Assembly: GCA_004154925.1 (NCBI GenBank)
Contig: QJNS01000266.1
Location: 1 to 64,000 of the forward strand
Length of the DNA stretch: 64,000 bases
Source: Monosporascus cannonballus
Taxonomy: Eukaryota; Ascomycota; Sordariomycetes; Xylariales
Direction: 5' to 3'
The notes beneath the pieces were generated by a model that ran no database searches, had not been told where the DNA came from, and worked only from the letters and a program-made list of their open reading frames with translations. Below, piece by piece: positions 14,040 to 22,799 of this stretch (within the stretch, counting starts at the first letter, position 1; each line of letters begins with the position of its first letter). A program made the position numbers and the translations under genes.

Positions 14040-14549
14040 GGCAACGCCGAGCAGCTTAAGGGAAAAAGCCAAGGCGGCTAAGGAAGCCTCGGTATTGGCT
14101 TGCTCCTAACCTTTCTGCTTTTTTAGTTCCTTTAGCGATTATAATTTTTGTTATATTATTTTAATACCTTTTGAACGAAAAAACGCTTTTTGTTTTCGAA
14201 AACGGATTAACCGCGTAATAGTTTCGTTCATTTTTTGCTAATAACGTTTTTACAATTTTAAAAAACGTTCTTTCGCTAGTACCTTTTCGCGCTTTAAACG
14301 TTAATTTTCGGTACGGATATTCTTTAAAGAGGATAAAGGAACGCCGTTATTATTACAAAAATAACCACGCTTAATATACGCCTTACATTTGGAAACATTC
14401 TCCATCATTTCGCATTTCCAGCCCTTGGAAAAGCATAAAAAATACGGCATAACTTCAAAACTAAAATCGTCAAAGATAAGAAGCAAATTCTAATATCGCG
14501 TAATGGACGAAAAGACCTGACGACAATTTTTAATAACACAAACCGACAT
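14040..14549 (-). pseudogene. Antisense Cys-rich coiled-coil ORF of element 2
   Basis: A minus-strand reading frame between the end of pol and the 3' LTR, tail to tail with pol. It starts at an ATG (14549, MSVCVIKNCRQ) and passes one TAG. It then reads MPYFLCFSKGWKCEMMENVSK, CKAYIKRGYFC and NNNGVPLSSL. Reverting C-to-Y changes gives a CX2CX6C...CX2CX6C arrangement, probably zinc-binding. It continues as a basic, heptad-rich segment (YQQKMNETITRLIRFRKQK, then SLKELKKQK) and an Ala/Leu-rich tail. Homologous frames sit at the same place and orientation in elements A and B. I recall similar Cys-rich hypothetical proteins from ascomycete genomes but could not check. Function unknown. Confidence 0.65.
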
Positions 14550-14619
14550 CTTAAAAAGAAGAGGTTTACCAAAGGGGAAAAAAAATCTTAAAAGCAAGAT
14601 TTAGGAAAAAGAGAAATCG

Positions 14620-15001
14620 TATTACAACTCAAATCAACTGGGCCTGCGAAAACAGTCCAGCCAAAATCACAAAACTACATTAATTTAAGGTCACGTAATC
14701 AGTACTCAGCAGGTCTTAACTAAGTACGACTAAACAGCACTAAGCAACTGTTCAGCAGGGCTTTACTAAGTAGAAATAAGCAGTAATAAAGGAATTAGAA
14801 TATATATGCTTATTATCTTTATAATTTAAATAACTTTAGTTTACAATACTTATCAATATTAATCGTTTATAATAAAATATTTCCGGTATTAAGAAACGTA
14901 ATATGTTATTATATCTATTGTTTAGATTCCCACGATACTCCTACTAACATAAACCCGTCGACTTAAGGTTTAATAGTTGGTTAAACCGCCTAGCCGTCAC
15001 A
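14620..15001 (+). repeat. 3' LTR of element 2
   Basis: 382 bp, starting TATTACAACTC (from TGTTACAACCC) and ending CCGTCACA. It is followed directly by the GCTCA target duplication. Compared with the 5' LTR, nearly all differences are C/T or G/A. Confidence 0.92.
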
Positions 15002-15006
15002 GCTCA

Positions 15007-15022
15007 GGTGAAGCCTTTTACA
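15007..15022 (+). repeat. Last 16 bp of the 3' LTR of element 1
   Basis: ggtgaagccttttaca equals the end of the 5' LTR of element 1 (ggtaaagctttttaca, 1580-1595) apart from two G/A or C/T changes. It shows that element 2 sits inside this LTR. Host sequence resumes at 15023. Confidence 0.82.
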
Positions 15023-15299
15023 CTAATAAAGCTTTTACTATCTGACGGACCTGGATCTTTATAGGGGCGCGGCCGTATGCTTTTTTATGCAATATCTAAT
15101 TAACAAGCTTATTTTTTTTTTGATCCGATAATTTACGCGCGCTACTTTGGGCTTCGGAACGCGGTTTAGTGCTATGGATGCGGTATGACAAAGTCGACTG
15201 GGATATCTCGAATCGCGCGTTCGCCAGGGCTTCGGAACCACTTTCCGCAATAAAGTCCTTGGCATTCTGAATTCTGCGCTTACGGTCGAAATCAACCAT
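15023..15299 (-). pseudogene. Fot1/pogo-like transposase, N-terminal relic
   Basis: Minus-strand frame starting at ATG 15299: MVDFDRKRRIQNAKDFIAE, then ALANARFEISQSTLSYRI and TKPRSEAQSSARKLS. This is the helix-turn-helix (psq/CENP-B type) DNA-binding start typical of fungal Fot1/pogo DDE transposases. The N-terminal initiator and the S-T-L-xx-R-I recognition-helix signature are intact. A TAG (15096-15098) replaces the Trp expected after KLVN. The frame then continues (AYGRAPIKIQVRQ) until it is cut at 15022 by the LTR of element 1. The catalytic DDE domain is missing. So only about 92 of an expected 500-plus codons survive. Confidence 0.72.
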
Positions 15300-15612
15300 C
15301 TTTATCCGAAATTAATTGACTAAAGGGTTATGGAGTTATTGCAGAGTGTTGTTATAAGGGGTGGTTGTTGTTGTGGAGAAAAGTTTATTTATTGCTAGGG
15401 TAATTCATTAGGTGGGGTCCGAGGTTAGCCAGGTGTGCTAGAGCACACCAAATACGAAAAGGTCACCTTCTGATCGGAACACATATACTCCGTTGCTAGG
15501 CTACCCAACCGTTGTACGCGTTGCGAGAGCGCACGCAATTAGCTGAATACAACAACGCAACTGATGTCCCTTATATCTGACAGGGCCTGATTCTAGTGAG
15601 GCAAGCCAAAAC
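15300..15612. other. Non-coding stretch upstream of the transposase relic
   Basis: GC-balanced. No gene was seen. It contains the 75-bp repeat listed separately (15427-15505), which may be the terminal region of the same Fot-like transposon, and a copy-poor spacer. Confidence 0.5.
15427..15505 (+). repeat. 75-bp dispersed repeat with 16-bp palindrome, copy 1
   Basis: agccaggtgtgctagagc begins a segment that recurs at 19097-19172. It holds the perfect hairpin gtgtgct-ag-agcacac. The copies match through caccaaa, cacctt, tgatc and ttccgtt. This could be the terminal part of a Fot/Tc1-type DNA transposon or an independent miniature element; no target duplication was established. Confidence 0.6.
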
Positions 15613-15951
15613 GTGAGGCTACCGCGTCACCGCGGCAAGCACAATATGCCCTCGTTTTAATAGCGTTAGCCAGGTCGACGGTCCAAATATGGGGACGTGC
15701 CAGGTGGCTGTAATGTTGCGGCAGGTGTTGTCAAAACCTTCCTATTTGGGACGTCCAAATACGGAAATCGGTTCTAAGGAAAGCGGGATTTTCGACACAA
15801 TAACCCTCGTTCACTACGTTCGCAAGCTCACTACGTTAAAACGAGGTCATACGCGGAGGCCCCCTCTTTTTACCGGAAACGAAACCAGCAACGAATTAGG
15901 CCCCTGATACGAGAGCATATTGTGCTGCCGCGGCGTTGCGATAGCCTCGCA
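15613..15951. mobile_element. MITE-like element with ~40-bp terminal inverted repeats
   Basis: The left end (15614-15654, starting tgaggctaccgcg and ending atatgccctcg) is the imperfect inverted complement of the right end (15910-15951, cgagagcatattgtgctgcc... gcctcgc), about 34 of 41 positions matching. A second inverted pair lies inside (ccctcgttttaa at 15650 and ttaaaacgagg at 15836), as does a short hairpin around cactacgttcgcaagctcactacg. It has no coding capacity. It is a non-autonomous DNA element by structure; superfamily unknown because no target duplication was found. Confidence 0.65.
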
Positions 15952-16075
15952 TCAAGAAACGGTAACGACAGTAATACCGCTATTTTTGTTACACTTGAGT
16001 ATGTTATTAGGTAGGAAGTAAATAAACGCAATAAGTATAAGTGTTTTATATGGTCCATCGAAACGGAAATTTTCC

Positions 16076-17843
16076 TTAAGCTAATTTGCGCACATACGCC
16101 ACCGGCCCTACGTAGATATGCCTTCCTTTTACATGATAATAAACCACCGAAAACACCACAGACGAGCCGAACATCAAGATGCTCCAGTTCATATCCGCAG
16201 GAATAGGGTTTGGTCCCATGGGGAAAAAGGAACAGACGAAGACGACGATCAGGAAGATGATGGACGCAATGTTGATAGGAAGTCCTGCGCGGCCGAGCTT
16301 GAATTTCGAGGGAAGAAGAGGCTCTCCGCGAATGCGACTCAGCGCACAGCACGAGATTGCCACTATGTAGGATCCGAGGATCGTGCCGGTCGTAAGAGAA
16401 GCGACGCTCATGAAGGCGACGGAGGAGCCGAGGTTGATCAGGGAAAGAAGGCAGGTGGTCACAAACGTGAGGCAGATGGCGTTCATCGGCACGCCCCATT
16501 TGGGTGGGACCTACAGAAGTTAGTATGACGAGTATCGAATAGGAGTTGAGTGATACGGACATATGCGAAAGTCTTGCTGAAGGGGACGCCCTGATCACGA
16601 GCGAACGCAAAGAGTTGACGAGAAGATGCCGCAGTGATGGACAAATTAGCGAAAATCGTCATCGTAATCACGAGAGAACCCATGACCGAAGCCCCAGCAA
16701 CAGACTGCGTCGAGTTGTAGAAGACGTAAAGAAAGGCCTGCTGTGTTGGAGAGGCCAGTGCGTCCTCGAGGTTACCCAGGACGGAGCAGAAGGTAATGAG
16801 CATGACAAACCCCATTGCACCATTAATGAGGGTTGTCCAGATCATGCTCCTGGGGACCGTCTTAGAAGCGTCCCGAACTTCTTCTGCCATGTGGGCAACG
16901 GAGTCTGCCCCAAGAAAAGGCAACACCACCGCCGCGACTCCTGAGAGGGTAGCCAGCCCAAAGTTATTCCATCCGCCATAGTCGTTGAAGGTTGTGAAAG
17001 TTGCATGTGCATCTCCCACTGGTCCTGTGACCCAGAGAACAACTAGGATAGCGAAGAAGCCAAAGATGTGTGCCACCAACACGATCGCCTCGATTAGTGG
17101 CAGCCTTGTTACAAGATAGGTGTTCAAGACAAAGTTGAATGCCGATATGGCGAAGACCAAGAATACTGCGTGCCAAGGTTCGAAGGTGTAGTCGGGTTTA
17201 TTGAGCGCGATCATGCCCTGGATTTGGGAGGCGGCTAGGAAGGCTACGTTAGCAGCCCCAGTCTGCCATGAGAGGACACAAAGCCAGCCTGTATAGTTGT
17301 AAGCGGTTGCTTAAATCTATTCTATAACCGCGCACTCACCGATCATGTAGCTCAAGAACCTTTGGCTTTGACGGGGGGAAAACTCGCTGACCCAGTGGTA
17401 TTGGCCGCCTGACGTCGGGGCCATCGAGCCCATTTCTGCTATGGACGCGTTGGTGCAGATGAATCCTACCCAGCAAACGAGATACATCCAGATCAATCCG
17501 GCGGTGCCACCACAAAGAAGACCAAAGGTGGATACACTACTCGTTCGTCACTCACATTATTACTTGTACCACACTGCACCGCAACTTACCCAAGAATGAG
17601 CTCCCAAGTCCCTGTAAGAATCATCGACAAACCAAAGATGGATACAAATCGAAAGGTGCGCTGCATTTCCTGCACCTTGCCCATCCTCCACATGGCATGC
17701 CTATCAGCAGCGGTGCCTTTGTTCTTCCGGTCTTCGGGGTCGTTCTCAAAATTTGGTAGTGGTGGCTCTGTTTCATTCTCCCCTATGGCTTCGACATCGT
17801 GTGTCTCCCGTTCGATGACTGGTACTCTTGCTGTCTCGTTCAT
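16076..17843 (-). CDS. APC-superfamily permease (amino acid/choline/GABA type)
   Basis: Intact four-exon gene: exons 17843-17590, 17536-17340, 17288-16561 and 16510-16076; introns of 53, 51 and 50 bp (GTAAGT, GTGAGT, GTCCGT donors; TAG, CAG, TAG acceptors). Splicing restores one frame of 537 residues with no internal stop. A hydrophilic N-terminus of about 55 residues precedes MQRTFRFVSIFGLSMI, the start of TM1. It continues LILGVSTFGLLCGGTAGLIW and SIAEMGSMAPTSGGQYHWVS. These are hallmarks of fungal amino-acid/choline/GABA permeases (12 TM, plasma membrane, proton symport in the family). Length is normal for the family (about 500-560). Substrate cannot be read from sequence. No RIP-type stops: probably functional. 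Confidence 0.93.
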
Positions 17844-19368
17844 GATGAGATCTTGAGTGAAGTATATGTGCGGCGTTATGCAGAAAAAGAAGCCTTACAA
17901 GAAGAACAGGTAAAGTATCAACGTCTCCCAAGATTCCCCGAAAAGAGGTCGAACAAGTCCCTAATAAGATAACTTGTGATGAGCACCGACGGTTACCAAT
18001 AATTGCCCCTTTCTTTTCGTCTGTTGCACATAGAAGACATGAAGGGGTAGGACGGCACATATAGTTCGAAGCCGCCGATTTTCTAACAGTGCTCGTTGAT
18101 GTTCCGATAGTGCCTTGTACTCTACTTTCATCTATAGATACCATACCATCCAACAACATGGGGTCTCTCGCCGTCCCCCACACCCCACGGGGTCTAGCCT
18201 TACTCCTACCCAAGTTGAAGGCGCAGCGATAGTTTTTGACTCCCAAAGTGGCTGAAACACCACCTTCAGAATACCCAACAAGCGCCGTTAGGAAATCAGC
18301 AGCGGAAGTTGGAGACACTCCTGGAAATCGAAGTGACGATCGTTTCGTCTAGGCCCAGCATTCACATAGTAGTCTAGCTTGGAACCACGCGGAAATGAAT
18401 CATTTAACCTAATGAATTTTTAAAGTTTGCAAGCGTTCAATAGTGCCCTTTAGGCCAAGTATCCAGTGAAAAGTGGCATCCGCCATAAATCTAGCTAATA
18501 AAGTTAGAACGGGTCTTGTGAGACCCTGCATCACACAGAGAAGCATTTAACTGAAGAAGAAGTGTATTAAAGGTTGCATGACGTCTAGATGGTCCTCTAT
18601 AGAAGGTGAAGGTGGTGAACCCTCCTTAAAGACAGATAAAAACAGTGGTAGCCAAGAGATAAGAATACCGGAGTGGCCGAAGCAATTTCCACTAGCCGGT
18701 TAGCTAACTAAGCCATGGATGGCATTGCTAGGTTCAACAGATCTCATGATAATTCACAGCGGTCGCTCTAGGTTGGTCACTTCTTCTTTAGCAGTCCTTT
18801 TATCATTATTCCAGAGCTTGACCATCATGGCAAGTCATTACCATAATTCGGGGCGATTAAAGAACGTTTATACCATGTAGTAGATACTGGTTGTGCGAAT
18901 TACTAGCTTTTATACCGCAGTAATATTAGGACGTAATCGATGCTAACGGTCACTATACTGACTGTGATTGGTTCTTGAAACTGTATGCTATCAGATTGAC
19001 GGTATCCCAAGAGCGCCATTTTACCCATCTGCCATACCCTACACCTGCCTCGTTTCCTTCTTTTCCCCTACCGTTAGATCTAACGCTGTCTGTCAACTAG
19101 CCAGGTGTGCTATATCACACCAAACAAGGAAAAGCCACCTTGTGATCCGGATATATGTGTTCCGTTCATACTTGTGGTTTACGGCTTCATGAATCGCTAA
19201 AGTGAGACTCCTCCCACTCCATCGAACAGGACCCCCTTTCTCCGGAAGGGATGGCAAAGCCCCCGATTAACGACATCCATACTTTCTCCTCGGCGGATTC
19301 GCGTACTGCTCATAAGGAGGGTCAAGGTAACGTCGATTTGCATCTATTGTGAAACCGGTCACGAAAAT
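17844..19368. other. Divergent intergenic region
   Basis: 1.5 kb between the permease (leftward) and the rhodopsin-domain gene (rightward); it should hold both promoters. Composition is normal and free of RIP damage. An open frame on the minus strand at 17773-18318 overlaps the permease start out of frame and resembles no family, so I do not call it. The only repeat seen is the 75-bp copy at 19097-19172. Confidence 0.6.
19097..19172 (+). repeat. 75-bp dispersed repeat, copy 2
   Basis: Starts tagccaggtgtgctatatc, then acaccaaac. It is homologous to 15427-15505 in the same orientation. The palindrome is weakened here (gtgtgct-at-atcacac). It lies about 200 bp upstream of the rhodopsin-domain gene and may overlap its promoter. 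Confidence 0.6.
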
Positions 19369-20713
19369 ATGGACTCACCACCGTCTTCCACCGGCGATGG
19401 CCATCGTTTTGCCCCTATTACTGCTGAAGACACTTCTGGATACTTGTGGATTTCTTCCATTCTTTGCTTGATCTACTGCTCGCTTGTCCTTGTTGCTCGG
19501 TTGCATATCAAATGGAATATATATGGTCCAGACGATGTTACAGCTGCAGTGGCGACCGTAAGTGACGCACCACCTCGACGGCCCCCCTGTCTTACCACGA
19601 TGTAGGTCCTCCAGCTGGGCGAAGTCATTCCTTTGTTCATTGCTATGAAGAAGGGGCTGGGCAAGTCGGAGCATCTCCTCGATGGCTCACAGATGGTGTA
19701 CATGGGAAGAGTATGTCTTCATCCTGCCATTACAGCTCCCATTCCACAAGTTGGTTGCGAACTAATGTAGAAAGGCAACATTTTCTGCGCAAATATTCTT
19801 CATATTAAGCCTTGCCTTGGCGAAAGCCTCCGTCCTTGCGTTAATGCTGCGACTCTTCACGCGCGATATTACACTTTCCCGGAGGTCTTGGATACTGTGT
19901 AATGCCACACTTGTTCTCACAGCCGCATGGGCGTTCGGGTCCATTGTCGCGCTCTCGGTTGGGTGCACCCCTTCTGAATTTTTTCGACGAAGTGTAGCTG
20001 GCCAATGCAGCGACCAGCTGACTCGGTGGTCCGTTATTGCGGCGTTGGACAGCTTCATCGAGCTTCTTCTAGTACTCTTACCGGTCCTGTTCATGGCGCC
20101 CACTCAAACAAAACGAGACATCAAAATCCAAGTGGTTGTTGCGTTTGGGTTCAGGCTGCCTATCATTGCTTTTGCTGTCGCACATCTTCATTACGTCTCG
20201 ACCTACACGAAAAGCGCCAACCTCTCAAAAGCCATCATCCCCGCTCTCGTCTTTCAACAATTGCAACTTTTTTGGTCGATTATGTCGGCAACAATCCCAA
20301 CCTTGAAAGCCTTCATGCGATCATTCAGATCCGGGTTCGGCTTAGCGATTGATCCGGATGGGCCTTACGGTTACGCGTCCGGCGGTTATAGGAATGGGGC
20401 GTATCCCCTGGAGTCTTTGCAGAACGCAACAGCCCCAGACGGAACGATCATGTCCAGAACAGGAATGAAAACGCCCGGGATGCGCGTGGGGAAACAAAGC
20501 ATTGCTACATCCCAAAACTCCAACCCGAGGAGTACCAGGAGTGCAAGGGTAGCTGATCGATGCGACACGAATGACATTGACACGTGTGTCTATAACCCCA
20601 ACCCTCGCGGAGAATCTTGTGGTAGTGTTACTAGCAAGGGAAGCCAAGAGATGATCATTAAGCGAGAGGTGCAATGGAGCGTTTCCCACGAAGAAGCGAA
20701 CGGGCAGACGTGA
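19369..20713 (+). CDS. Fungal rhodopsin-domain integral membrane protein (7 TM)
   Basis: Intact three-exon gene: 19369-19557, 19606-19710 and 19775-20713, with introns of 48 bp (GTAAGT...TAG) and 64 bp (GTATGT...actaat...AAG). It encodes 410 residues. The order matches the fungus-specific rhodopsin-like domain (Fung_rhodopsin family). A short N-terminus leads to TM1 (SGYLWISSILCLIYCSLVL), then YGPDDVTAAVATVLQLGE and a GLGKSEHLL loop. Next come SAQIFFILSLALAKASVL, the Cys loop (SVGCTPSEFF... VAGQCSDQLT) and further helices. The cytosolic C-terminus is about 110 residues, Ser/Thr/Asn-rich. The second acceptor is chosen at 19774, not the TAG at 19770, because only this keeps the frame. Members are abundant plasma-membrane proteins of mostly unknown function; some are related to Pth11-type receptors. 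Confidence 0.9.
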
Positions 20714-21054
20714 TCGCACAACAGCACCCCGGCATAATGCGGAACTGATAACCACAAGAGAGGGGTGTACTAGGTTCCAGAATAGTTTTCTTTTAAATGT
20801 TCACTGTCAACCTCTCAGCGGGACTTCCCAGTGAGGCTAATGCTCCAAATAACCCCTATATATCGTATCGCAACTATCCGACGCACGGCGAAATGGCAGC
20901 GCCTCCAAAAAATTCTCAGTAACAGTTAACTGACGCATTACCTTAATAGGGAAGTGAGAGCGGTTTTAGGTATTATTGGTGATATTGCTTGAAGTTTGGG
21001 TCCCTTACCTCTAGCAGTACGGGCCCTTCCTTTCCAATCGAAAATATGCACTTT
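20714..21054. other. Convergent intergenic region
   Basis: 340 bp between the stop codons of the rhodopsin-domain gene and the aldo-keto reductase. It must contain both 3' ends. Nothing else was seen. Confidence 0.6.
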
Positions 21055-22126
21055 CTACCGAGGATCATCTGGGGCAAACTTGTTTGTCCAGAACGCCCGA
21101 TAATGCATACCCCTTCCGGCCTCAGCAACGAGATTAACCTCCTTGGGCGTGAGCTTGAAACCGGGCAGCCTGTTAATGTAACTCCTCAACCTCTGCTCAC
21201 TGGAGCTCGTCGTGATAGCCCCGATTCCCTGGTCGATGACCCACCGCAGCGCGATGTCCCCTTCCGAGACGCCGTACTTCTTGGAGAGGTCCGCATAGAT
21301 CGGGTCGACGGGCCCGGGCCTCGCCTTTGTGACGGCCGTGAGCGGGCCGTACGCCGCGACCGCGATGTTCTTCTGGCGGCAGAAGTCGACCAGGGTCCCA
21401 TGCTGGAGGTAGGGGTGATACTCGATCTGGTTGACGGCCGGGGGGAACCTGGCGGTCAGGAGGACCGTCTCGAGGTGCTCCTGCAGGAAGTTGGAGACGC
21501 CGATCGACTTCGCCTTGCCTGACTCCTTGATCTTCTCCATTTCCTCCCAGATCGCCTGCAGCTGCGCGGGCGTGTCGGCCATGAACGGCGAATGGACGAG
21601 GTACAGGTCCACGTAATCCAGCCTGAGCTTCTTGAGAGAGTTCGCGAACGCCGTCTGCACGTCCAGTCGCTTCGCGTTCTGCAGCTTCGTCGTCACGTAG
21701 AGCGAAGAGCGCGGCACGCCGGATTGCTTGATCGCCTTGCCGAGCTCCGTTTCGTTTCGGTAGGCTAAACTTGAATGAGCCCCGTATCCGCTCCCTCCCG
21801 CATACACTGATTCAAAACAATGATATCGCCACATTCGGTTCCGACTTACACTCAGCACAATCTAGGTGGTTGAATCCTGTCTTTATCGCCGCAACCGTCA
21901 TCCTGGTAACGTTGGCTTCCTGATCCTTCATCCGGGCCGTTCCAAGGCCGTATGCAAGCTGTATCCCATCGCAATGAGTTAGTACCTCTCGGGTTATTTT
22001 GGGTACAGGGCGTACGAGTGGGATCTCATTGCCGTCGTTTAACTTCAGTGAAGGGATATATTCCGGGTGTTGCTTCGGGGCTTGGCCCGAGGCAGTAGGC
22101 TTGAAAGCGGACGTGATGGAATTCAT
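21055..22126 (-). CDS. Aldo-keto reductase (AKR superfamily)
   Basis: Intact three-exon gene: 22126-22016, 21958-21850 and 21764-21055, giving 309 residues. Intron 1 (22015-21959) is 57 bp, in phase and stop-free: GTACGC donor, tactaac branch site, ACAG acceptor. Removing it joins NDGNEIPL to LAYGLGTA, the canonical AKR start. Intron 2 (21849-21765, 85 bp, GTAAGT...TAG) joins DCAE to SYRNETELG. The catalytic tetrad is complete: Asp70, Tyr75, Lys100 (TTK) and His131 (LVHSP). Also present are [14 protein letters not shown] and the NADPH-binding stretch TTSSSEQR. A cytosolic NAD(P)H-dependent carbonyl reductase, monomeric (alpha/beta)8 barrel; substrate unknown. Exon 3 is GC-rich, especially at third positions, unlike its neighbours. 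No RIP damage. Confidence 0.93.
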
Positions 22127-22405
22127 TGTGTATTGCTACATTCATCAATTTTAGCCTACGGACCGATAGTGAAAACATAGCTTTAGTAAACTACACAGGC
22201 GGGAAGTATGCTCGATCCCTTGAACCAAGGCAACCTTTAATAACCACATATCAACAGCAGCCGCAAAAACAGTTAATGGTAGGTAGTGACGCGGGGAAGA
22301 GTCAGGTTCAATATTCAGGTATATTACGTATTGCGGGTATGTTCAGTATCCATAGCGGGTATCGTTCGATTTCCAGCTCGGAGGGAGTAAAGAAAAACTC
22401 CGGGG
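22127..22405. promoter_or_regulatory. Upstream region of the reductase gene
   Basis: About 280 bp of normal composition between the reductase start and the LTR of element C. It must hold the promoter. No specific box was recognised. A plus-strand open frame at 22126-22509 runs through it into the LTR and is not considered a gene. Confidence 0.5.
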
Positions 22406-22721
22406 TGTCACGTCCTGACAAGCCACGGCCTCCAGAAACGGTCGCAACAGGAACAGCCAAGGAAATTAAGTACGTTAGGTCACGTAACGGATTACCAACT
22501 CACTGGTAATAAACTAATAAACCGGATTAAAATATATACGTTCGTTATTTCCATAATTAAATAACATTAGTTTGCAATAACAATTCGTTACTCACAACGC
22601 CCATAATATTACGAAACATAACTAATTATTATATCTATTATTTAAAATCTTATAAAACTTTTATTAATATAAACTCCTATAACTTAAATTTAATAATTAA
22701 TTAAACCTTTTAACCGTTATA
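22406..22721 (+). repeat. 5' LTR of gypsy element C
   Basis: Starts TGTCACGTCCTGAC and ends CCGTTATA. It is the same LTR lineage as element 2 and the solo LTR (shared agaaacggtcgcaac with the solo LTR, and the family end near ttaaacc...ccgttata). The first ~75-100 bp are GC-normal, and the rest is strongly AT-shifted, so RIP damage stops inside the LTR. Confidence 0.8.
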
Positions 22722-22799
22722 CGTTATAAACTTTTATTTAATAATATTATTAAACTTTAAGCAATATTATCGATATTATATTTACTAATTAGCAGGTAA

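Larger units (their letters stand above)
8250..15001 (+). mobile_element. Ty3/gypsy LTR retrotransposon, element 2 (complete, RIP-degraded)
   Basis: Complete LTR element of 6752 bp with LTRs at 8250-8631 and 14620-15001, each exactly 382 bp. A perfect 5-bp target duplication GCTCA lies at 8245-8249 and 15002-15006. It carries plus-strand gag, protease, reverse transcriptase, RNase H and integrase relics, plus a minus-strand cysteine-rich ORF between the end of pol and the 3' LTR. Its target was the 3' LTR of element 1. Damage is strand-asymmetric: in 11221-11580 I count 15 CpA and only 2 TpG. Confidence 0.93.

Noticed and set aside
15059..15295. 78-codon minus-strand frame overlapping the transposase relic
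   Set aside because: It is a shadow in another frame; the frame at 15096-15299 has the real family resemblance.
17773..18318. 181-codon minus-strand open frame upstream of the permease
   Set aside because: Overlaps permease exon 1 out of frame, has no recognisable domain and looks like a chance frame in GC-balanced DNA.
18668..18760. tRNA-like stretch (gagtggccgaag ... aggttcaac)
   Set aside because: The D-loop-like and T-loop-like words are there, but no paired acceptor, anticodon or T stem could be drawn.
20989..21522. 177-codon plus-strand frame opposite the reductase
   Set aside because: Complementary shadow of GC-rich codons of the aldo-keto reductase.
22126..22509. 127-codon plus-strand open frame
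   Set aside because: Runs through the reductase promoter region into an LTR; no homology or sensible start.
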